Positions 40,601 through 50,420 of a stretch of 64,000 bases of DNA are shown here, in pieces; position 1 is the stretch's first letter; each line of letters starts with the position of its first letter. A program made the translations under genes and the position numbers. Origin of the DNA: Panulirus ornatus (Eukaryota > Arthropoda > Malacostraca > Decapoda > Palinuridae). Under the pieces are notes generated by a model. That model was not told the origin of the DNA. It ran no database searches and worked only from the letters and a program-made list of their open reading frames with translations. The stretch lies in contig NC_092236.1 of the NCBI RefSeq assembly GCF_036320965.1, positions 12,453,018-12,517,017 on the forward strand, given 5' to 3'.

Positions 40601-43600
40601 ATTATACCCATGGCCCCTCTGTAGTAAGATGTGGTGATTGTGTGAAACCTTTCCTGACCAGCAGTGTCCCTGAAAAATATAGTTTTAAAGTAATGAAAAG
40701 AGACATTAAAGTAACTCTATATGATCAATAAGTGCTAGTGGCATATTCTGAAATGTTTCAGAAGAAAGAACCACTCAAATTTCAACATCTGCATGCTTCA
40801 TGAGGTTTCATACTAAATACATTTCCTTAATCATTACTGATGTCCTAGATCCTACTTAAGACATGAATAGAAATGTTACTGACTTCGCTTTTTCAAGGTA
40901 TCTGGCCAGGCGACTCTCCCACCCACTTGGGGTTAAGGGGTCCCAGGATCCTGTTCAGGTACTGCATGCTAGAGCCAAAAAAGTTACATCTTTCCCAATA
41001 AAATTCATCTTATTGAAACAGAAACAAGCTCTATAATTTTGTTATATCCAATTACTAAGATGATGAAACATTCAAGCCTTCAATAAATTTCAGCATCGCA
41101 GCACGACTTAGTTGTCACAAGAAATAAAAACTCAATCGTATAAACTTTTCATAATCATAATAAAAAGAATATGCTGGTTCAATACAAGACAAAATCTGAC
41201 AAAGGAGCTGGTGAATAAACTGGACAGCTACTCACTAGCTTTAAATGAATAATCTGAGTAAATCAGAGCAAAAGCATTACTAAACAACATAGCTAATGTT
41301 AACAAAGACAGCACCATGTTTAAAGTTTAAATGAATCATGAAGACTGCTGATACCCAAGTATTTACAGATTATTGCCCAAACATTCAGATTAAACCCATA
41401 TTTTGCTGATAACCATACTATGTATAAATATCGGAGACCTGTCAAGACATTACCCTACAATCCCAAACATCAACAGGATACATATTGCCATTTCCAGGTT
41501 ATCTCTTGTTCAAATAAACAATATTCTAGAAACAGGTTATTCATTGATTAAAACAAATACAACAGCAGTAAGTATCATCAATTAGGCAACAGTGTTTGTT
41601 ATCTTACATTAAAAGTAAAAACTTACGCTGTTATTTTCAACCATAATTACATGTTCTTGTAAAATTCAAGTCACTGTCATTAAACTTACATGATCATTTG
41701 CAAAAGCTTCATCACCCATTGCAATTTAAGACACATCACTAAAATATTAACCATTTTCCTTTCCTACATTTTCACTTAAGATATGTGCAATGTTCCTAGA
41801 GACTTTCATAAGTTTACATGCAAAGATTACAGGAACATGATAAACAAAAATTTCAATTAATAATGATGCTCAAGACAATTCTATATATAAAAGAACTATA
41901 GGGAACTTTTGTTTCTACAATCTTAAGATATATTTATGCAAAATTGCCACACCATTTTATCACCTGAGGTTGTACTATGTATGCATAAATTACAGTTCTA
42001 CTGCCTTCTTCACCTTGTTTAAATGATACACTAAAAAGATGTTCCATGAAATACTTGTGTCACTTGCAGTGTTGCATAGCTACTGGCACTAATATGAAAC
42101 TGCGTAGTCATACTGTTAGAAAACATAAAAACTTGTTTTAAGTTCCATGGCTAAAGTTGCAATTTTCTTGAAGCTATGATCCATATTAAGTTTGTGGCAC
42201 CACATTATCATGAAAAGCCTAACTCTAGCAAAATCCAAATCAAAACTATGAATTTTATGCCAATCAATTCTTTTGATGCTAAGTAGCAATTGTGTAATGT
42301 GAATTTCATGCAAATTTTTAAGTAACAATCGTGAACTTACCATATCTGCAACTTAATCTTCTTTCCTCTCAACTCAATGGTTTTGATTTTGAAGTCAATA
42401 CCTGAAAAGAAAGCAAATAAAGTAAAGGTTAAAAATCTAAAATCAAATGTACCAAGAGAACCTCTTCTTAAGTTCAGCAATGATGAGACACAACTTATGG
42501 AATACTATAAGGACTCAACATGCTATACTCGCATAAAAAAAAGAAATCAATTTACCAGTTAATCTATTAATAATCATATATTCCCTGATCCTTTTATAGG
42601 ACTCTTGCAACTTCAAAGCTCCACTACAATTGGTTTTGCTCCCTTAATACAAACATCCTCCCAAGGATGACTTCACACTTGCAGTGTACCTTCATGCAGG
42701 TAGCGAGCTTCTGGGGAAGGAAGGTAAAGGTTATCATTATATAAACCCAGAATCCCTTTGACTGAATGGAAACTTGCAGCTTCAAGGAGGTGCTAATTCC
42801 AATAGTAGGGAAATTAGGGGCTTCTCCAACTGATAACTTGCTTTACAAGACTGCATTCCCTTTAGTTTATGGACAATAAATCCTGCTCAAAGGTCACTTT
42901 TCATTCACAACATAACCACAAGCAAGCAAGAGTCCAGTAATGCCTACATATGAATCTAAGTATACATATACATACATGAATATATACATTACTGTAATTA
43001 AAAAATTTTCCCTCAAGTTGAGACAGCTTTAATACTCCGGCCACTTTTGTGTATTCTTTACCCTTCACTGACTACACTATGCTTTATGTTACCGACATCC
43101 TCAACAGTAAATTTCATTCGGCAATGATCTATCTCCGCATGTTTATTACCAGTTGCTTTTGTTATTCAGTGATTTTGTTCTTAGAATATAATGTACCATT
43201 TACAGAATATAGAAATGACTTCAAAGCACCATTTACAGCATCATGCAGGAATTCATTAAACAACTTTAAAATGGGCAACAACAGTAGTGAAGGTTATGGA
43301 TATCAGGGGAAAATGTTTACCAAGAGCAGGTAAAAAACTTGTAAAAAATTGAAATAACCTACAAAACATTAAATCTGTTTCCTGCTGAGGATCAGTATTG
43401 TCCGTTGACATCTGACATCATTTGCACAATACTCAATTATGGGGTCTGACTTGCATATTTCAACTAAAACGATCACATTATGTAATACAGACTTCTAGGA
43501 GGGTTTAGTGAGGTTTCCATACATTGCCAATTTTCTTAAAAGTGTATAGCCTAAATTTCCATTAATATACCCTACATATTCTCTAGTATGTTACTACTGC

Positions 43601-46600
43601 ATAATTCAACATAAAAGATAAGACATACTGGTCCATAGAATGTATTTCTGCAATCATAATAACTATATAATGCACCTAAAACAGAAGCAGCCTTTTCCTA
43701 AAGCCACTTTTGATAGGCTACAACAGACTTCAATTCTTAAGTCTAATAATTCTATACATAAAATTTTCATCCCAACCACTGGTAGAACTGACAAAATGCA
43801 GAGATTGCAGGCTAAAAATTATCACAGTACAAACTCAAAACACAAAAAGGGAATGAAGAATGATAGGAAAATTAACATCAATCAACATACAACAAGACTT
43901 TTAAAGAAGCACATCTAATACAAAGAACAATCAGTAACTTATGTCACTACACTTCTGTATCCTCTAACACAACATAAATATAAATGTATATGACATCAAC
44001 AGATTAAATTAACAGAACTCTATTCCAAGAGCTTTAAAAAACGCTGAATTTTTTTGGATTGTTATTATTTTTGTAAATCCAAATAATGTGAAGAGAAAGA
44101 ACAACCAAAAACCTAAATATGATAATCTTAAGAGTGACAGCTAAAGATAGAAGAATTCTACTTTACTGAATCTAGTGACATGATTTTCAGAGATTGTAGA
44201 CTGCATCCTTAATCCATACACTTAGCAAAACTGCGTAGCATCAATTTCCAGTCATACATCGAGAACATCAAGCTACTAAAAGTTGGTTAGGTTTAACACA
44301 GTTTGTTTACACCATATAAACTCATATCCTGTTCACTCAAACATATTTACGACAAGTTAATTCAGATAGTTTGATCATTAGTAATGATTGACCACCTTAT
44401 TCACCAGAGAATCCATTAAAATTTTTCATGAATTATCTGTATGCACGGGGATAACAGTTAACAGGGAAGCATGACTGGGACCACTTGTTCTTACCCTAAA
44501 ATAATAAATCGTTTTGTGGGAAGGGCCATAAAGCTAATGGAAAACATAGGGTTCCATACTGCAAATGGAGGTAAAAGATATGAATAAATCAACAGAATGG
44601 TACTGTTTTGACTATGTCCAACCACCTTAATAAGTACAATGTATTCTTAGAAAGTTTCTTGTGAAACAGTAGGATTTCTTGAGAATACACCATGACTGTG
44701 GTAGCATGAATGGGATCCTCTGTAGTTTATCTAACACTCATAAGCCAAGAGCAGGGAGGGCTGTGAAGATCAGGGAAATATTATATTAATGAACCTACTA
44801 GTATGTGGAAGAGAATAACCTAAAGGATCTAACTTTCCATAGCAGCTTCAATGTTCCTTTTCTTTGATGTTTGAAAAATATATGATTTTGTACAATGTTT
44901 TCACACACTTCCAGCAAACATTCACCACATAGTGTAAAAAGACATTAATGATGGCAGTTAAAATAACAAAAAATAAGAATCTAGGTAAATCTCAACACTT
45001 TTGTGAAATTTGGTGAAGGTTTCACACAATGATTTCAGGTTTTTCATGAACCTTGCATTTTCCACAATCTTCACAAGCCTCCCAAAATATATCACTTGAA
45101 ATTATATAAAACTATTCCTAGTAATAATTCATTCTCAGATACAAATCCTACCATTCTATAAAAAAATTACAAAATTGTTTAATGTGATTGCTGCAGTACA
45201 CTTTTATCAACATAAACTATGAAACCTTATATAATTCCCACTACCAAAAAGAAATTCAACTTAATCTAGATGTAATATGATAAATAAGACTGTTTTCATT
45301 TGTTACATTTAGGTTTGTCACGTATTCAAGAGCAGCGAGCACATAGCACCCAAAAAAAACCAAACCAATCCATAAACACTCTCCAACATGTGGTAAGATG
45401 CAGCAACTGATGCTGTTGTTGGAATAGTTTAATTATCATGTTCAAAATTGAGATAAATCAAAGCCTATACACAAAGTTAGGTAAGGTTTTTATAGCTGCT
45501 GCTGGTTCCAGAAGTGGTTTACTTAGCTTAATGCTATTCAACTACATATTTTCCCTAATCTTTGAAGTCCTCCTCAATGCCAATCAATTTATAATCAATG
45601 GACAAAAAATCGGTAATTTGTCTGGAACTAGTTCTCAATTTCTGGAACTAAGTGTCCTGGGAGTGTTGCATTCACAAGAGGTCTCATACATTGCACCAAA
45701 ATAATGATCTTTCCATATGACACACTGCAAGTGGCAGCTCTGCCAGCAAGCTTTTCCACAATGAGTAATTCCACGTTGTCCTCACAAGCTCCGCACACTG
45801 ACATTACTAAATACCCAATAGTAATTTACTAGTTTAGCTATACACAGAAACTAACCTCAAATACTAAGTAAATATGGTTTGCAGTAAGTGATTTGGAGAA
45901 TCATTCCATGATATCAAATAAAACAACACAGTTAGGGTTATTATTATGGAAAATGTGGAGAAACACTGACTGTGACGACCTTCCCTAACTTTCCTAGCAG
46001 CCGAAGTTCATACAACTTTCAATATTCCAGTCAAAGTATATCACACACACACCATGACTGAACATCAGGCAAACTAACATTGAATGTCAACAATCAGACA
46101 AGAGACCAAGCAGCTGTTCATGCCACCAGCCAAGCTCCCCTTAAGCTACAGCTTCATGCAGCCCCCAAAAGCCCAAACCAATGTTGGTATAATCTTGTTA
46201 CAATTCTTAACATCTAGGGAAAGGTTAACTCTGCAGATAACTTTACAAATATATAACCAGACACATTAATTAACAATACATTCTGTTTTTCAAAACTCTC
46301 ATCACTATCACCTTATATAATACTAAAAATCAAAGCATTTTTTTCTCTATTATAGCAAAACAAGAGTACTATTCTCTAAATCATGCATTGCAGCTTTTAT
46401 TCTATAATAATTCAACAACCTTTGAAGAAATAAATTCAATAAACTATTCAATGTGTAACCAAAAGGGTAACCCATTTGAATCTTAGGTGCCTACGAAGGT
46501 TCTGCGAGCTTTAAGTAGATTCAGTTGACTTCTAGTGTTTCACCTACATTTAATTAATAAGCACCATATTTTCCCTAATCATTATAGCTCTCCTCCCATC

Positions 46601-47617
46601 ACATTCCTAACATGAAAATGGTAAAAAGGATACATAACACAAGTGGGATATCTTTCCATTACATAAAAAACTAAACTGGGATACATAACACAATTGGGAT
46701 ATCTTTCCATTACATAAAAAACTAAACCAACTTATGGAAGACATTTAAACTGATCACATCTTATTTGTCCACTTCACAAGAACTACAGTCTCCAAAAATT
46801 CGTGCCAAACTAAATTACCAATATTCACTATAAACAAAAAGCCCACTAAAAACTTTTCTTCCAAATCCTAGGCTATTTCTGTGATGTACCTACATCAAAA
46901 TATTACTCGATACTTCATTTCATTATTTCAACCTGCATTCAAAGTAAAGCAGTCTTTTGTTAAAACTATGTCTTAACCATCCAAGATGATCATGCAACAT
47001 AATCAACCCCGTACCAAAAACTACATCAGCAAAATCTCATACTGTACGTTCACAGCAGAAGTACAATCACATTCCTTGCACATATCTTAAGTTGAAAAAA
47101 ATGCTACATGAAAACTGACATGAATGTAGTACAAAATGTTGAACACAATGGGAACGCTTTAAACAGACAAACAAATAATGCTATGCTACATGAATAGTAT
47201 AATATAGTCATTTGAGGTGTCATAAAATCTTATGCCTCCCCGACAAATGCAATCCCAAACTGCTGCTAACTCGCCTCATAGGCCTAGCACCATTGTATCA
47301 AAGGTGTTGAGCTAGCAACTTTTCTGCCAGTACAATAGTTGTACTGATAACTACGTGATAACTGTGTTTTTTGTACACTTTCTGATTTACGTAAGAGATT
47401 TGTCAAGATATTCCACTGACCACTTCCAAATTTTCAGGATAGGTGGCAGTGGTCTGAGCTGTCAGCCACGTCCACCCAACTCCGACTTACCTATTGTGGA
47501 TATAAATGTGGTGTTGAAGGCGTCATCTGAAAATCTGAATAGTATGCATGTCTTTCCAACGCCTGAATCACCTATAAGGAGAAGCTTGAATAACAAGTCA
47601 TAAGTCTTCTTAGCCAT
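22710..47617 (-). CDS. Rab10: Rab10 small GTPase gene, six coding exons
   Basis: Exons 47491-47617, 42341-42401, 40531-40669, 36679-36768, 29436-29558 and 22710-22781 (minus strand) join to 612 nt, giving 203 residues plus TAG. Every junction is GT...AG and keeps frame. Landmarks are the P-loop GDSGVGKT (16-23), switch I with [10 protein letters not shown] (41-50), WDTAGQE (63-69), NKCD (122-125), ETSAK (150-154) and a C-terminal CCA for double geranylgeranylation. The N-terminus [16 protein letters not shown] and the length (vertebrate Rab10 is about 200 residues) pick Rab10 over Rab8 and Rab13. Thr73 in switch II sits at the position phosphorylated by LRRK2 in vertebrate Rab10. Family role: a membrane-bound GTP switch for exocytic, basolateral, ER and endosomal-recycling transport. 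The gene appears intact, with introns of 1.7 to 7.1 kb loaded with repeats. Confidence 0.97.
22782..24709 (-). other. Rab10 intron 5, proximal unique part
   Basis: AT-rich intronic sequence without a recognised repeat. A segment near 23940-24050 (ACTCGTCTATAAGTCTACC ...) looks like the subterminal part of a DNA transposon, but no partner end was found. Confidence 0.5.
24710..25122. repeat. Tandem duplication, two copies of a 206-bp unit
   Basis: GCTTTGCATC(G/A)TCCCTTCC begins at 24721 and again at 24927. The two copies stay nearly identical up to ACTGGCAGTAAACATACAGG. Copy 1 then runs into copy 2, while copy 2 continues into LINE sequence (GAGGGTGAAAGG). The last dozen bases of each copy already match the LINE, so the duplication appears to have copied the host/LINE junction after the LINE inserted. 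Confidence 0.9.
25111..25628 (+). mobile_element. 5'-truncated LINE copy A: RT C-terminus, 3' tail and (TAA)n
   Basis: Starts inside the segment that encodes '[14 protein letters not shown]' in the other copies. It passes through the shared 3' tail (GGCCTGGATGTGGAAAGGGA, GCGCTACCTCGCAC, a TATATG-rich stretch, GTGCTACCTCGCTAATG) and ends in GACAGCAACAAAGTA plus (TAA)n at 25587-25628. A plus-strand insertion in a minus-strand gene. Extreme 5' truncation is typical of target-primed reverse transcription. Confidence 0.85.
25745..26250 (-). pseudogene. Relic Tigger/pogo-like transposase N-terminus
   Basis: Minus-strand translation gives a CENP-B N-terminal helix-turn-helix ([20 protein letters not shown], then [20 protein letters not shown]; 26190-26040). 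A CENP-B/Tigger DNA-binding segment follows ([20 protein letters not shown], then [16 protein letters not shown]; about 25995-25890), and then a decayed block matching 'HGWF.RFK.R...HNVKVSGEAASAD'. Internal stops and loss of everything after about 170 residues (no DDE catalytic core) make it dead. Terminal inverted repeats were not found. Confidence 0.8.
26260..27689 (-). other. Rab10 intron 5, unique part
   Basis: AT-rich intronic DNA. The only structure noted is a 56-bp imperfect tandem duplication at about 27366-27476 (ATAATCAAAAGTA(G/C)ACACACC). Confidence 0.5.
27690..27839 (+). mobile_element. Diverged LINE 3' tail fragment
   Basis: GGGCCTGGTTGTGGAAAAAG, GCTGTGGTTTTGGTGCATTA and the terminal GATACCTCACTAACATGGGA align with the 3' tail of the young LINE family, with many substitutions. 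This is an older copy. Confidence 0.7.
27840..28260 (-). pseudogene. Diverged LINE RT C-terminal fragment, opposite orientation
   Basis: The reverse complement follows the C-terminal RT segment of the young LINE (the [16 protein letters not shown] and RCLRT.CGVRWFD regions). For example, plus-strand CTTGATCAACCTTCCTCATG and CTGCCTCACAGTCATACAAC match the complementary positions. It has numerous differences and no open frame. Confidence 0.65.
28400..28560 (-). mobile_element. SINE-like element, 5' part
   Basis: The reverse complement of 28484-28555 (ATCCTAGAGATAGGGGAGAA ... CATGTTATAAAAAGTGACTA) matches the head of the SINE-like family seen intact at 29742-29990, diverged. Confidence 0.6.
28600..28815 (-). 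mobile_element. LINE 3' fragment, minus orientation
   Basis: Plus-strand phrases CCAGGCCCCATAGACCTTTC, GGTTTACCCAGGACGCTTCA and CACATGCCCTGGTCTGATT are complementary to the LINE 3' tail just after the ORF. It is diverged and truncated. Confidence 0.75.
28823..29085. repeat. Inverted pair of SINE-like 3' halves (foldback)
   Basis: Left arm 28830-28940 (GCCATTTCCCATGTTAGCGA ... TTTTGGAAAATAAAA) and right arm about 28980-29080 (TTTCAAAAGAAGGAACAGAG ... ACGCGGGAAATGGCGAATAG) are reverse-complementary copies of the same SINE-like 3' half, with shared tails facing outward. A 20-bp T-run (28965-28985) and about 20 bp of unique sequence lie between them. The arms could form a hairpin of about 100 bp in the Rab10 transcript. 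Confidence 0.85.
29285..29345 (+). mobile_element. LINE tail remnant
   Basis: TTGGCACTATCTCGCTAATA followed by TGGGAGATGCAGAACATGAA resembles the last 60 bp of the LINE tail. It lies 90 bp from Rab10 exon 5. Confidence 0.55.
29436..29558 (-). CDS. Rab10: Rab10 coding exon 5 (residues 140-180)
   Basis: A 123-nt phase-0 exon between acceptor TGTTTCAG and donor GTAATA. It encodes [20 protein letters not shown] and the last helix, ending TPGRDPQ. It carries the ETSAK guanine-binding motif. Confidence 0.96.
29742..29990 (-). mobile_element. SINE-like element, near full length
   Basis: Read on the minus strand, it starts TTATCCCTGGGATAGGGGAG, passes GTTGTAGAAGGCGACTAAAA and a T-rich internal tract (A-run 29858-29880 on plus), then AAAAGAAGGAACAGAGAAGG, and ends CTTAATGCTACCTCATTAAT, TGTGGGAAATGGCGAATAGT. 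Its last 45 bp match the end of the LINE tail in the same orientation, the relation expected between a SINE and its partner LINE. No clear tRNA-type A and B boxes were recognised, so the SINE class is unproved. Confidence 0.75.
29991..31020 (-). pseudogene. Relic CR1/jockey-type LINE fragment
   Basis: Minus-strand translation of about 31005-30780 gives an 'FDKA.NT.PHERLV' block, then 'GDSLMDQK', and a decayed 'V.SGV(P)QG' region. These are RT motifs 3-5 of 'PHERL'-type non-LTR elements. A further minus-strand stretch at 30360-30250 resembles the 'FW..H...I..LE..Q' C-terminal segment. It is heavily broken. Confidence 0.5.
31021..31527 (-). other. Rab10 intron 4, unique segment
   Basis: AT-rich, no recognised structure. 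Ends at the 5' truncation point of LINE copy B. Confidence 0.5.
31528..32367 (+). mobile_element. 5'-truncated LINE copy B with complete 3' tail
   Basis: The open frame 31538-31942 encodes the C-terminal part of the LINE protein ([57 protein letters not shown]) and ends QGM-stop. About 430 bp of 3' tail follows: GGCCTGGATGTGGAAAGGGA, CGCTACCTTGCACACATGAG, a TATG/TGTG-rich stretch, GCGCTACCTCGCAAACGCGG, GACAGCGACAAAGCA. The tail ends in an AATA-rich run. This is the best example of the tail in the window. Confidence 0.9.
32368..32979 (-). other. Rab10 intron 4, unique segment
   Basis: No recognised coding or repeat structure. Confidence 0.5.
32980..33340 (-). pseudogene. Relic CR1-like LINE C-terminus
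   Basis: Minus-strand translation of about 33310-33130 gives [20 protein letters not shown], then [11 protein letters not shown] and [12 protein letters not shown]. These match the conserved 'SY..RL..L.L.TLE.RR...DL', 'id.v....lF' and 'tRGh..KL' C-terminal pattern of CR1/jockey-type elements. It is broken by indels. Confidence 0.65.
33747..34636 (+). pseudogene. Truncated LINE reverse transcriptase ORF (copy C)
   Basis: Encodes RT from just before motif C through the C-terminus. The conserved FADD is intact. The stop (TGA, 34634-34636) falls where copy D has CGA and copy B has CAA, consistent with a CpG-to-TpG change that cuts about ten residues. Without the upstream RT motifs it cannot make an active enzyme. 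The first 15 codons of the open frame (33704-33746) are host sequence. Confidence 0.9.
33747..34846 (+). mobile_element. LINE copy C, longest open RT frame
   Basis: Homology begins at [11 protein letters not shown] (about 33747), part of an uninterrupted frame from 33704 to a TGA at 34636 with about 296 LINE codons. The catalytic box LLFADDT lies near 33865-33885, followed by the thumb region and the C-terminal 'WFGHMERM ... [16 protein letters not shown]' segment. The first frame in this class is normally over 900 residues, so the fingers and endonuclease are missing. The 3' tail has an internal deletion of about 250 bp after AAACCATGGAAAG. It ends GACAGCGACAAAGTATAA plus an A-run to 34850. 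Confidence 0.92.
34851..36678 (-). other. Rab10 intron 4, AT-rich part
   Basis: No recognised repeat up to about 36030. From there to 36640 the plus strand turns CT-rich and could be a very old minus-strand LINE remnant, but no motif could be read. Confidence 0.45.
36679..36768 (-). CDS. Rab10: Rab10 coding exon 4 (residues 110-139)
   Basis: A 90-nt phase-0 exon between acceptor TTTTTCAG and donor GTAAGT. It encodes [20 protein letters not shown] and ten more residues. It carries the NKxD guanine-specificity motif (NKCD, 122-125). Confidence 0.97.
36769..38339 (-). other. Rab10 intron 3, CT-rich part, possible old LINE remnant
   Basis: From about 37060 the plus strand is pyrimidine-rich with the look of antisense LINE sequence, adjoining the endonuclease relic. 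A 41-bp unit is tandemly duplicated at 37942-38024 (GCACTTAC(T/G)CTTGTACAACT). Confidence 0.4.
38340..38720 (-). pseudogene. Relic LINE apurinic-type endonuclease domain
   Basis: Minus-strand translation gives [19 protein letters not shown] (about 38675-38625), [11 protein letters not shown] and [12 protein letters not shown] (about 38560-38525). This is the '..VSAYGPGS', 'FW..L..C' and 'GDLNARVG' series of APE-type endonucleases in RTE-like LINEs. It is frame-shifted and dead. It lies 120 bp from LINE copy D, in the same orientation but on its 3' side, so it is a separate insertion. Confidence 0.6.
38844..40256 (-). mobile_element. LINE copy D, largest RT segment, minus strand
   Basis: On the minus strand the RT frame runs from about 40256 through [48 protein letters not shown] (motif A), [16 protein letters not shown] (motif B) and [12 protein letters not shown] (motif C, near 39770-39735). 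At about 39730 it jumps to TCTCGGAAAGC: 289 bp present in copy C are missing, which shifts the frame. The C-terminal segment and 3' tail follow to 38844. AGACAAAATAATT (38831-38843) and AGACAAAAGTATT (40257-40269) flank the element and agree at 11 of 13 positions, a candidate target-site duplication. Confidence 0.9.
40531..40669 (-). CDS. Rab10: Rab10 coding exon 3 (residues 63-109)
   Basis: A 139-nt exon between acceptor TTTTTCAG and donor GTAAGA. It encodes [19 protein letters not shown] and the following β-strand and helix, ending in KWLRNIDE. It includes the catalytic Gln68 and Thr73 of switch II. Confidence 0.97.
40670..42340 (-). other. Rab10 intron 2
   Basis: A 1.67-kb AT-rich intron with no recognised repeat. 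Confidence 0.85.
42341..42401 (-). CDS. Rab10: Rab10 coding exon 2 (residues 43-63)
   Basis: A 61-nt exon between acceptor TTTTCAG and donor GTAAGT. It encodes [20 protein letters not shown] and the first two bases of Trp63. Both splice phases match the neighbouring exons. It completes the effector region. Confidence 0.96.
42402..47490 (-). other. Rab10 intron 1
   Basis: A 5.1-kb AT-rich intron, free of the LINE and SINE families. A 51-bp unit is tandemly duplicated at 46628-46729 (GGATACATAACACAA(G/T)TGGG). No coding exon of another gene was recognised. Confidence 0.8.
47491..47617 (-). CDS. Rab10: Rab10 coding exon 1 (residues 1-43)
   Basis: The ATG at 47617 has a good context (A at -3, G at +4) and opens the conserved MAKKTYD N-terminus. 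The frame stays open upstream to 47683, but that codon is GTG, so the 47617 ATG is the first in-frame ATG. The exon carries the P-loop (GDSGVGKT) and most of switch I. It ends after the first base of Gly43 at donor GTAAGT. Confidence 0.96.
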
Positions 47618-47689
47618 TTTCACAATAAACTTAGGCGTTATGGACCTTCGACTTGCTGCCCCAACTAAACCTAGTCCTGACACCCTCCC

Positions 47690-47815
47690 TCACTGAACTC
47701 AGGAAACGACACGTCAAACCTATCACTACACAATGGTGAGTCACTTTTTCACCAAATGTAGAAGAAAAGAGACAACAGTAGCTTCTAAGTTGTGTTACGA
47801 TTTCTTTTATATAAA
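47690..47815 (-). promoter_or_regulatory. Rab10: Candidate Rab10 core promoter
   Basis: Two alternatives are visible upstream of the ATG. TCAGT (47696-47692), the arthropod initiator, lies about 77 bp upstream without a convincing DPE. A TATATAAAAG TATA-like word (about 47813-47804) would place a start near 47780. Neither can be confirmed from sequence alone, and a non-coding first exon further upstream is possible. Confidence 0.25.
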
Positions 47816-47899
47816 GTAATTTATCGAACACGCTTCGTAGCTCTGAGATGGTACACATTTAATGCAGTAATGATCGGATGTCAAATTACATGAAGTTGA

Positions 47900-49562
47900 A
47901 ACTAGTTACCAAACATGAAACAAATTGTGTCCTAAAACATGATAAAATTCTATTTGTATATATTTACTAGAGTAAGTCAGATTTTTTTATAGTAACACGT
48001 TTAGCAACTCCTAATCCTAAGATTTTTTTTTAGGTTCGTTGCCTTTACATTAAAATTTCTGCACTTCATCCACATAATATGACTTTGACAGATTACTAAT
48101 CTATCAAAATTCAACGGAAGCGTTTCAAATGAACTCCATACGTTATTAATCCACAATAAAAACACAAAACTAAGTCGAGGTTTTATATGATTGGATGATT
48201 GGACCATGACGTCACAAGACATCATCGAGGCTACCCTTTGAGTTAAAGTTATCACATTTAGGACTCCAATGTGATTCTACGTTGTAACTCCGCACAGACA
48301 AACTCTCAACTTGGATGTAATTATACATCGATTTTTATCAGATTAAGCTATCAAGAGGGTTAGACCACTTTTTGAGGTAAAATTTTGTATGATAACCGAA
48401 AAGCTCGCCCAACTCGCCGAACTTACAAGGAGATCGCATCACTCATACAAACTTAATAAGCAATCAAATTTCAAGCTCTTTGGCTTGTAATAGTGCGTTG
48501 AATGATTTATGTATAGATGCTAGCCTATTACGCGCTTTTATCGCAGCAATAATTTCAAAACCACAGCATAACAATGAAAAAACCGTGACACCTGGTAACA
48601 ATTAGAGGTGTGGTCTCTATGTTGCCACTTTCTGGAACACACTATCGGTTATTTATTTAGTGCTTTATGATATATCTAGGGAATTTTGTGAATGGGAAAT
48701 CCTGCCCGATTACATTTCTAGTAAAACTATCGATCACTTAATTCCCCAGCAAGACTATTTATCGGTGTTCTTTGCTTTAAGAAAATATGAGCCACCCCTT
48801 CATATTCGTGTGACGTCATACCTACTGACACTTGTTGGAGGAAGTGCGCTCCAAGAGACCGGATATGGATGACTTTCTTACTGATTCACTACCTGCCGTT
48901 CTGAGGATATATATGCAAAACTGGAGGCAAAATGTTGTGGTGTGAACTACTGGCTCAACTCTTTTATATTCTGTTATTACTAAGTGTGGATACATTAAGG
49001 GTAAAGTTTAAAAAGGTAGACTTGCGATAAAATTGTTTGATTTTGAATGGATTCATTACAAAGCTTCCTCGAAAGACTAGTACACAGCAGTAGGACCCAA
49101 AGGTGGTGCGTACATATTCATTCACTTATGAGTACCAGCTAGTGAGAATATAATCGTAACTACTTAAGATTTTGCCAAAATATAAGGCTCCTCAGTGAAA
49201 AATATAGAGATGCGAAGAACGAGTCGTGTGAGTTACGTAATGTGAAAAAAAGACAGCTACTTAAGCCAAAGGAGTGACACGTGACAGTCAATTCGCAAGT
49301 CAGTAACCCTTCTGATACCCAGGTGGTGGCTGCCTAACACTAACTACTTACCAGAGACAGTGCCTATGATTAACGTCGAGAATTTGCCAAAAGGCAGACT
49401 TCGCGTACAGCGTAGGAAATTCTAGTTATAAAGAATAAATCGTGTGAGTTACACGGTGCCATGCGTTATGGGTGAGATGGAGAGACTGCATGTATGTGGA
49501 GTGAAAGCCAGCAACACGTGTGTGGATGAAGCTTAAAGAAATGACAGTAGCGTGGGACCAGG
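47900..49562. other. Upstream flank of Rab10, nothing recognised
   Basis: AT-rich sequence. An open frame at 48660-48872 (70 codons) has no recognisable domain. Confidence 0.5.
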
Positions 49563-49695
49563 GAGAGAGAGAGAGAGAGAGGGGGGGGGGGGCTACGAGT
49601 ACCCTTCCAAGAGATTTTGTCATCATTGCAGGGCTAGTGCGTATCGTTCACCGCAAGTATTGACTTGTTACCAGTATTTTTTTTTCTCCCTGCCG

Positions 49696-49762
<67 letters not shown>
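49563..49762. repeat. (AG)n microsatellites, two runs
   Basis: A short (GA)n plus G-run at about 49563-49591, and a long pure (AG)n at 49698-49762. Confidence 0.95.
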
Positions 49763-49765
<3 letters not shown>

Positions 49766-50338
49766 CCCATGAGCGCTGTTACGTTTCACCCGTCTGAATC
49801 AATATGACATTTGGTTTTGTTTCGCTGGGTTGAACGGAACAGTACTCATCCGACCGTCACGCATCGCCTCGGTAGTAGCTTCTACGGCGGCGAAACTATG
49901 CTTCTCAGTGTTCACCGGTATATTAACTCATCTTTATATGCCAGTATGTTCAACCCTGATACCCCGAGGTGATCCCACGATACCTTAGCAAGAGGCTTAG
50001 AAGTCTTAAGGTCAGGGGTCAGATGAGCGTGTCATACAAATATACAGAACAGGGAGTGGAGGCAACACTTCAGCGAATTTAACTGCCATTCTAGTTCTCT
50101 GTCCATATGCGCTTTCTTTTGGCTATTTTTCATTATATCATGAGCTATTGTGAATAATGGTCATGACGTCTCTGGGGCCTGAAGTTAATATTGGAAAATG
50201 ATGGTCTGATAAAAAATTATGGTAATCACAGATGATTTATACTGATTTAATTCATGGGCATCAGCCCTGTGGGCGGGCCTAGTTTACGAGAGGGCACCAG
50301 ACCTATCCCTTCCTCCCTGTGACCTCCCCCAAATAAAG

Positions 50339-50340
<2 letters not shown>
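49763..50340. other. Intergenic, nothing recognised
   Basis: Unique sequence between two microsatellites. Confidence 0.5.

Positions 50341-50413
<73 letters not shown>
50341..50413. repeat. (TC)n microsatellite
   Basis: A 73-bp pure TC run, ending 8 bp before the 21-bp-unit array. Confidence 0.95.
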
Positions 50414-50415
<2 letters not shown>

Positions 50416-50420
50416 GATTT

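Noticed and set aside
47618..47683. N-terminal extension of Rab10 to 47683
   Set aside because: The codon at 47683 is GTG, not ATG. Rab10 proteins start MAKKTYD, and the ATG at 47617 has a good initiation context.
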